This document shows positions 16,764-19,991 of a DNA stretch of 19,991 nucleotides, in pieces (positions within the stretch are counted from its first letter, which is position 1; the number at the start of each line of letters is the position of its first letter). Source of the stretch: Planctomycetota bacterium (lineage in GTDB: Bacteria > Planctomycetota > B15-G4); NCBI GenBank assembly GCA_003644265.1, contig QNBX01000079.1, positions 1-19,991 on the forward strand. The letters are read 5' to 3'. The notes under the pieces were generated by a model, which was not told the DNA's origin, searched no databases, and saw only the letters and a list, made by a program, of their open reading frames with translations. A program made the translations under genes and the position numbers.

Positions 16764-16828
16764 GGCGCCACCCTCTCCGGGCCGCGTGCTCGCCCCGCCG
16801 CCCCCTCTCCGCCACCCCCTGGCTCATC

Positions 16829-18241
16829 ATGCCGACCATCATCGAACCGTTCCGGATCCACAGTGTGCAGCCGCTGCGCATGACCACGCGCGACGAGCGG
16901 CAGCTCCTGATCGACGCGGCGCATCACAACCTGTTCGGGCTGCGCGCGCGGGACGTGCTGATCGACCTGCTGACCGACAGCGGCACCGGCGCCATGAGCT
17001 GCGAGCAGTGGGCCGCCGTCATGCGCGGCGACGAGAGCTACGCCGGCAGCGACAGCTACGCGCGCTTCGAGCACGCCGTGCGCGACATCACCGGCATGCC
17101 CCACGTGATCCCCACGCACCAGGGCCGGGCGGCGGAGCACATCCTGTTCTCGACGCTCGTGAGCCCGGGTGACGTGGTGCCCAACAACACACACTTCGAC
17201 ACGACCCGCGCCAACATCGAGGCGTCCGGCGGACTGGCGCTCGATCTGCCCTGCGACGAGGCCGGCGAGCTGCACGTGTCGCACAAGTTCAAGGGCGACA
17301 TGGACCTGGATGCCCTGACCAAGGTGCTGGACGACGCCCCGGGTCCGGGCCAGCCGGGCCATGTGCCGCTGGTGCTGGTGACCATCACCAACAACGCCGG
17401 CGGCGGCCAGCCCGTGAGCCTCGGCAACCTGACGCGCGTGCGTGACATCTGCCGCGCCCACGGCGTGCCCCTGTTCCTCGACGCCTGCCGCTTCGCCGAG
17501 AACGCCTGGCTGATCCGCTGCCGCGAGCCGGGTCAGGACAGCCGCTCCGTCCGCGACATCGTGGCCGACACCTTCGACCTGGCGGACGGCTGCACCATGA
17601 GCGCCAAGAAGGAGGGGCTGGGCAACATCGGCGGCTTCCTGTCCTGTCGCGACGCCGAGCTGGCCCGCGTGCTGCGGCAGCGCCTGGTGGTCACCGAGGG
17701 CTTCCCCACCTACGGCGGCATGGCCGGGCGCGACCTGGACGCCGTGGCCCAGGGCCTGCACGAGGTACTGGACGAGGACTACCAGGAGTATCGCCACGCC
17801 TCCATCAAGTACGTCTGCGAGCACATGCACGAGCGCGGCGTGCCCGTGGTGCGACCGGCCGGCGGCCACGCCATCTTCCTGGACGCCAGCCGCTTCCTGC
17901 CGCACCTGCCCTGGCAGGCCTTCCCCGGCCAGGCCCTGGCGCTCGAGCTCTACCTGGAGGGCGGCGTGCGCTCCTGCGAGATCGGCAGCCTGATGCTGGG
18001 CCGCAAGCACCCCGAGACGGGCGAGGAGTTGCCCGCGCGCGCCGAACTGGTGCGCCTGGCCGTCCCGCGCCGCACCTACACCCAGAGCCACATGGACTAC
18101 GTGGTCGACGTGACCGAGGACGTCTGGAAGCGCCGCAACGAGATCGCCGGCGTGGCCCTGGTGAACTCCCCGGACGTGCTGCGCCACTTCACCGCCAAGA
18201 TGCGCCGGATCCCGGTGACCAGCGGCGCCGGGGTGGGCTGA
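16829..18241 (+). CDS. tnaA: Tryptophanase (tryptophan indole-lyase), PLP-dependent beta-eliminating lyase
   Basis: 470 residues, full length for the tryptophanase/tyrosine phenol-lyase family. It would split L-tryptophan to indole, pyruvate and ammonia in the cytoplasm. Family blocks are EPFRIHSVQPLRMTTRDER at the N-terminus, LTDSGTGAM, PTHQGRAAE, AGGGQPVSLGNL and MSAKKEGLGNIGGFL. The PLP lysine is K261, four residues beyond K257 of Citrobacter tyrosine phenol-lyase. At the position of the phenol-lyase's phenol-binding Arg381 this protein has I385 (SCEIGSLMLG), as tryptophanases do, so indole-lyase is favoured. The region around PNNTHFDTTRAN is more phenol-lyase-like, so activity on tyrosine is not fully excluded. 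No strong ribosome site precedes the ATG. Same strand as the benzoyl-CoA genes, but perhaps its own unit. Confidence 0.88.
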   Translation: MPTIIEPFRIHSVQPLRMTTRDERQLLIDAAHHNLFGLRARDVLIDLLTDSGTGAMSCEQWAAVMRGDESYAGSDSYARFEHAVRDITGMPHVIPTHQGRAAEHILFSTLVSPGDVVPNNTHFDTTRANIEASGGLALDLPCDEAGELHVSHKFKGDMDLDALTKVLDDAPGPGQPGHVPLVLVTITNNAGGGQPVSLGNLTRVRDICRAHGVPLFLDACRFAENAWLIRCREPGQDSRSVRDIVADTFDLADGCTMSAKKEGLGNIGGFLSCRDAELARVLRQRLVVTEGFPTYGGMAGRDLDAVAQGLHEVLDEDYQEYRHASIKYVCEHMHERGVPVVRPAGGHAIFLDASRFLPHLPWQAFPGQALALELYLEGGVRSCEIGSLMLGRKHPETGEELPARAELVRLAVPRRTYTQSHMDYVVDVTEDVWKRRNEIAGVALVNSPDVLRHFTAKMRRIPVTSGAGVG

Positions 18242-18267
18242 GCACGCACCCGCGTTACGCTGGGCCC

Positions 18268-18936
18268 ATGGATGCCCTGCGCGTGGTGCTGCTGGACCTC
18301 GACGGAACCCTGGTGGACGCCGACGCGGCCATCGTGGAGGGCGTGCGCCTGCTCAGCCGCGAGCAGGGCCTGCCCGTGGCCGAGCCGGCCTGGCTGAGGA
18401 GCTTCATCGGCCGCCCGCCCCACGAGGTCTGGGCCGCCCTGGGCGCCGAGGATCCGCAGGGCATGACCGAGCGCTTCGCCCAGCGCATCGGCCCGCTGCT
18501 GCCCGCGCGCTGCCGCGTGCTGCCCGGGGTGGAGCTGGCCGTGCGGCAGCTCGTGGCCCTGGACCTTGAGCTGGCCGTGGCCACCACGCGCACCACCGAC
18601 AGCGCCGTGGCCACGCTGGAGCTCAAGGGCCTGCACCAGCACATCAAGGTGGTGGTGGGGCGAGACCAGGTGGCGGCCCCCAAACCCGCACCTGACGTGC
18701 TGCTGAGCGCCCTCTCCGCCCTGGGCGCCACTCCGGACGAGGCGCTCATGATCGGCGACACCCAGGCCGACGTGCAGGCCGCCGCCGCCGCAGGCCTGCC
18801 CTGCTGGGGCGTCCTGGGAGGCACGGGCAGCGAGAGTTCATTGCGCGCGGCGGGCGCCGGGCACATCCTGGAGCACGGCCTCGGCGGAGCGCCCGCAGCC
18901 ATCTGTGCCCGCCGCTCAGGAGCGACGACCCCATGA
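18268..18936 (+). CDS. HAD-superfamily hydrolase, phosphoglycolate-phosphatase-like
   Basis: 222 residues with all four HAD motifs: DLDGT with nucleophile D10 and D12, the threonine-rich motif II in AVATTRT, K139 in APKPAPD, and the metal site GDTQAD with D164. A helical cap lies between motifs I and II, as in the Gph subgroup. Such enzymes remove phosphate from small metabolites such as phosphoglycolate; the exact substrate is not predictable. It starts 26 bases after the tryptophanase stop and its own stop overlaps the peroxiredoxin ATG (ATGA), so the two are co-translated. The last 15 residues or so, rich in Ala and Arg, look like a tail. Confidence 0.85.
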   Translation: MDALRVVLLDLDGTLVDADAAIVEGVRLLSREQGLPVAEPAWLRSFIGRPPHEVWAALGAEDPQGMTERFAQRIGPLLPARCRVLPGVELAVRQLVALDLELAVATTRTTDSAVATLELKGLHQHIKVVVGRDQVAAPKPAPDVLLSALSALGATPDEALMIGDTQADVQAAAAAGLPCWGVLGGTGSESSLRAAGAGHILEHGLGGAPAAICARRSGATTP

Positions 18937-19400
18937 TCTTGTTCAAGAAGCCCACCCTGCTCGAGCCAGGGACGGACGCACCCGACTTCTGCGTGCAGGA
19001 CCATCAGGGCCACACGGTGTGCTTGGCCGACCTGGCCGGCAAGCGCGTGCTGCTCTGGTTCTATCCCAAGGCCAACACCTCCGGCTGAACGTCGCAGGGC
19101 CAGGGGTTCCGTGATCGAACCTCCCAACTCTCCGACGACATGCGGATTCTGGGCGTGTCCTTCGACAACGCCGAAGCCAACGCCAGGTTCGCAGCCAAGC
19201 AGCGCTTCCGTTTCCCGCTGCTGTGCGACACCGACAAGACCATGTCCATGGCCTACGGCGCCGCCAAGGGCCGCGCGTCGCTGTTCCCGTCTCGCATCAC
19301 CTACATCATCGACGCCCAGGGCAAGATCGAGTGGGCCGAGCAGGTCGCAGGCATCGACGCCCACGTTGAGGCCGCCGTGGCCCGGTTGATCGGGGGCTGA
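18933..19400 (+). CDS. Selenocysteine-containing peroxiredoxin (BCP/PrxQ-like), UGA read through as Sec52
   Basis: One uninterrupted frame of 155 residues if the TGA at 19086-19088 is read as selenocysteine. Peroxiredoxins carry PxxxTxxC around the peroxide-attacking cysteine; here P45, T49 and then UGA at exactly that place (YPKANTSG-U-TSQ). The frame resumes with family sequence: GFRDRTSQL, RILGVSFDN, FPLLCDTD and the active-site arginine R121 in SRITYIID. A chance stop or decay would not sit exactly on the catalytic residue with both sides intact. Selenocysteine peroxiredoxins are known (PrxU type). It reduces peroxides in the cytoplasm. The resolving cysteine of BCP, five residues on, is Q57 here, so reduction probably depends on an outside thiol. 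Remaining cysteines are C20, C30 and C98. Translation is coupled to the HAD gene. Confidence 0.9.
19086..19088 (+). other. In-frame UGA recoded as selenocysteine (Sec52)
   Basis: The codon is in frame with the ATG at 18933 (51 codons before it) and occupies the peroxidatic-cysteine position. Standard annotation would end the gene here and start a second ORF at 19140. Confidence 0.87.
19089..19123 (+). promoter_or_regulatory. SECIS-like hairpin after the Sec codon
   Basis: GGGGUUC (19103-19109) pairs with GAACCUC (19117-19123) over seven pairs, one of them G-U, closing a 7-base loop CGUGAUC. The loop starts 21 bases after the UGA and has G as its second base. Both fit what is known of bacterial SECIS elements, which lie in the coding region just after UGA and bind SelB. 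A bulged U beside the loop, as in E. coli fdhF, is not evident. The lower stem (19089-19102) pairs poorly. Confidence 0.6.
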
Positions 19401-19403
19401 CGC

Positions 19404-19424
19404 GCGGCTGCCCCCAGCCGCTTT
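19404..19424 (+). terminator. Hairpin terminator after the peroxiredoxin gene
   Basis: GCGGCTG (19404-19410) and CAGCCGC (19415-19421) form a perfect 7 bp stem with a CCCC loop, followed by TTT. It lies 3 bases after the stop. The T-tract is short, as often in GC-rich genomes, so efficiency is uncertain. Confidence 0.6.
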
Positions 19425-19502
19425 CACCAGTGAGATCATGGAGTATCCTGGGGCCGCACAGCGGAGCACCCGCTCCCAGACCTCAGCCGCCCAGGCACAG
19501 CC

Positions 19503-19991
19503 ATGTCTCCCGACCCGTCCCCCAAGACGAGCCAACCTGCCAGGCGGGATGGCTTCGAGCACGAGCTGCGCGACGCCATGCGCCTCGTCCGTGCCGCCCT
19601 GACGGAGCTGCTGGACTCCATCGGCGCCGACTCCGCCCGGCCTCAAGAGATGGCCCGCCGCTTCGGCATCAACCGGAACATGTCCTGGAAGCTCTGCCGC
19701 ATCGTGCATTCCAAGGACCCGGTCGCGGTGGTGGGACACCTTCCGGGTCCCTCTGGCCTGAAGATCCTGCTGGAGATCTGCGGCCGGCACCACGCTCCCC
19801 AGGCCCTCTCCGAGCAGGTCGTGGAGGCCATGGCGGCCTTCGATCAGATGGTGCAGCGTCACGCCGGAGACCGGGCGCGGCTGGAGGTCCTGATCAACGC
19901 CATGGCCAGCGGGGCCAGCGCCGCGGATCTCCAGGAGCCCAGCAGGCGCCAGGCGTTCCTGGGCAACGCGGCGATCTGGGGCGTGCAGGCC
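19503..19991 (+). CDS. Protein with predicted helix-turn-helix, partial (runs off right edge)
   Basis: 163 codons are visible with no stop. Residues 1-17 are Pro/Ser/Lys-rich and look disordered. Residues 18-42 form a helix (FEHELRDAM...LTELLDSIG). Residues about 46-70 (RPQEMARRFGINRNMSWKLCRIV) have the pattern of a helix-turn-helix, with QEMARRFGINRN as the first helix and turn, suggesting a DNA-binding regulator. The following part (HLPGPSGLKILLEICGR, then long amphipathic helices) is not recognised and may be an effector or oligomer domain. The ATG at 19503 has only a weak AGG 9 bases upstream. It lies after a terminator, so it is likely its own unit. Its target is unknown; a role in the benzoyl-CoA operon cannot be inferred from proximity. 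Confidence 0.65.
   Translation, partial: MSPDPSPKTSQPARRDGFEHELRDAMRLVRAALTELLDSIGADSARPQEMARRFGINRNMSWKLCRIVHSKDPVAVVGHLPGPSGLKILLEICGRHHAPQALSEQVVEAMAAFDQMVQRHAGDRARLEVLINAMASGASAADLQEPSRRQAFLGNAAIWGVQA

Noticed and set aside
16753..16828. tnaC-like leader peptide before the tryptophanase
   Set aside because: No short ORF with a tryptophan codon and its own ribosome site is present in the 76-base gap.
15430..16887. 485-residue minus-strand ORF (and a 494-residue one at 16703-18187)
   Set aside because: Antisense to the SDR, GNAT and tryptophanase; His/Val/Ala/Gln-rich shadow sequence.
19086..19088. Peroxiredoxin as a pseudogene or frameshift
   Set aside because: The frame is the same before and after, both halves are conserved, and the UGA sits precisely at the catalytic cysteine.
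18255..19862. 535-residue minus-strand ORF crossing several genes
   Set aside because: It covers the HAD, peroxiredoxin and helix-turn-helix genes, all with recognisable motifs on the plus strand, and shows no domain itself.

Overview
The window is very GC-rich (I judge about 70%) with tightly packed bacterial genes, no tRNA or rRNA, no CRISPR array and no insertion sequence. The lineage cannot be fixed from the sequence alone. Large exported proteins with calcium-type DxDxDG repeats plus an ASPIC/UnbV domain, and with many carboxypeptidase-regulatory-like repeats, fit a high-GC Planctomycetota best; Myxococcota or another deep lineage is possible. This is inference.

Layout. (1) Positions 1-2306, minus strand: an exported FG-GAP/VCBS-ASPIC/UnbV protein that runs off the left edge. 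It appears to start at TTG, so a finder that expects ATG or GTG would miss it. (2) 2553-5579, plus: a 1008-residue exported or anchored protein made of about nine carboxypeptidase-regulatory-like beta-sandwich repeats. (3) 5591-7429, minus: a 612-residue multi-pass membrane protein of unknown function. (4) 7430-7613: a divergent, locally AT-rich control region with two inverted repeats. (5) 7614-16218, plus: an anaerobic benzoyl-CoA degradation operon in the order had, oah, dch, bcrC, bcrB, bcrA, bcrD, SDR. Every junction from oah onward is a 4-base GTGA or ATGA overlap; between bcrC and bcrB a 19-codon mini-ORF bridges the gap with such an overlap at each end. A GNAT acetyltransferase (16282-16752) follows. 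(6) 16829-18241: a tryptophanase. (7) 18268-19400: a HAD phosphatase coupled by ATGA to a peroxiredoxin whose catalytic cysteine codon is an in-frame UGA, followed by a SECIS-like hairpin; this is a selenoprotein that ordinary gene calling would split in two. A hairpin terminator follows. (8) 19503 to the right edge: the start of a protein with a predicted helix-turn-helix.

How the genes work together. BcrCBAD is an ATP-dependent class I benzoyl-CoA reductase that dearomatises benzoyl-CoA to cyclohexa-1,5-diene-1-carbonyl-CoA. Dch hydrates the diene, Had oxidises the alcohol and Oah opens the ring to 3-hydroxypimelyl-CoA. The coupled SDR is a good candidate for the next oxidation. The ferredoxin, its reductase, the benzoate-CoA ligase and a dedicated regulator are not in the window. 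Subunit order (C-B-A-D) and the long A subunit resemble the Thauera bcr / Rhodopseudomonas bad type rather than the Azoarcus bzd type. The selenocysteine peroxiredoxin could protect such oxygen-sensitive chemistry, but that link is only proximity.
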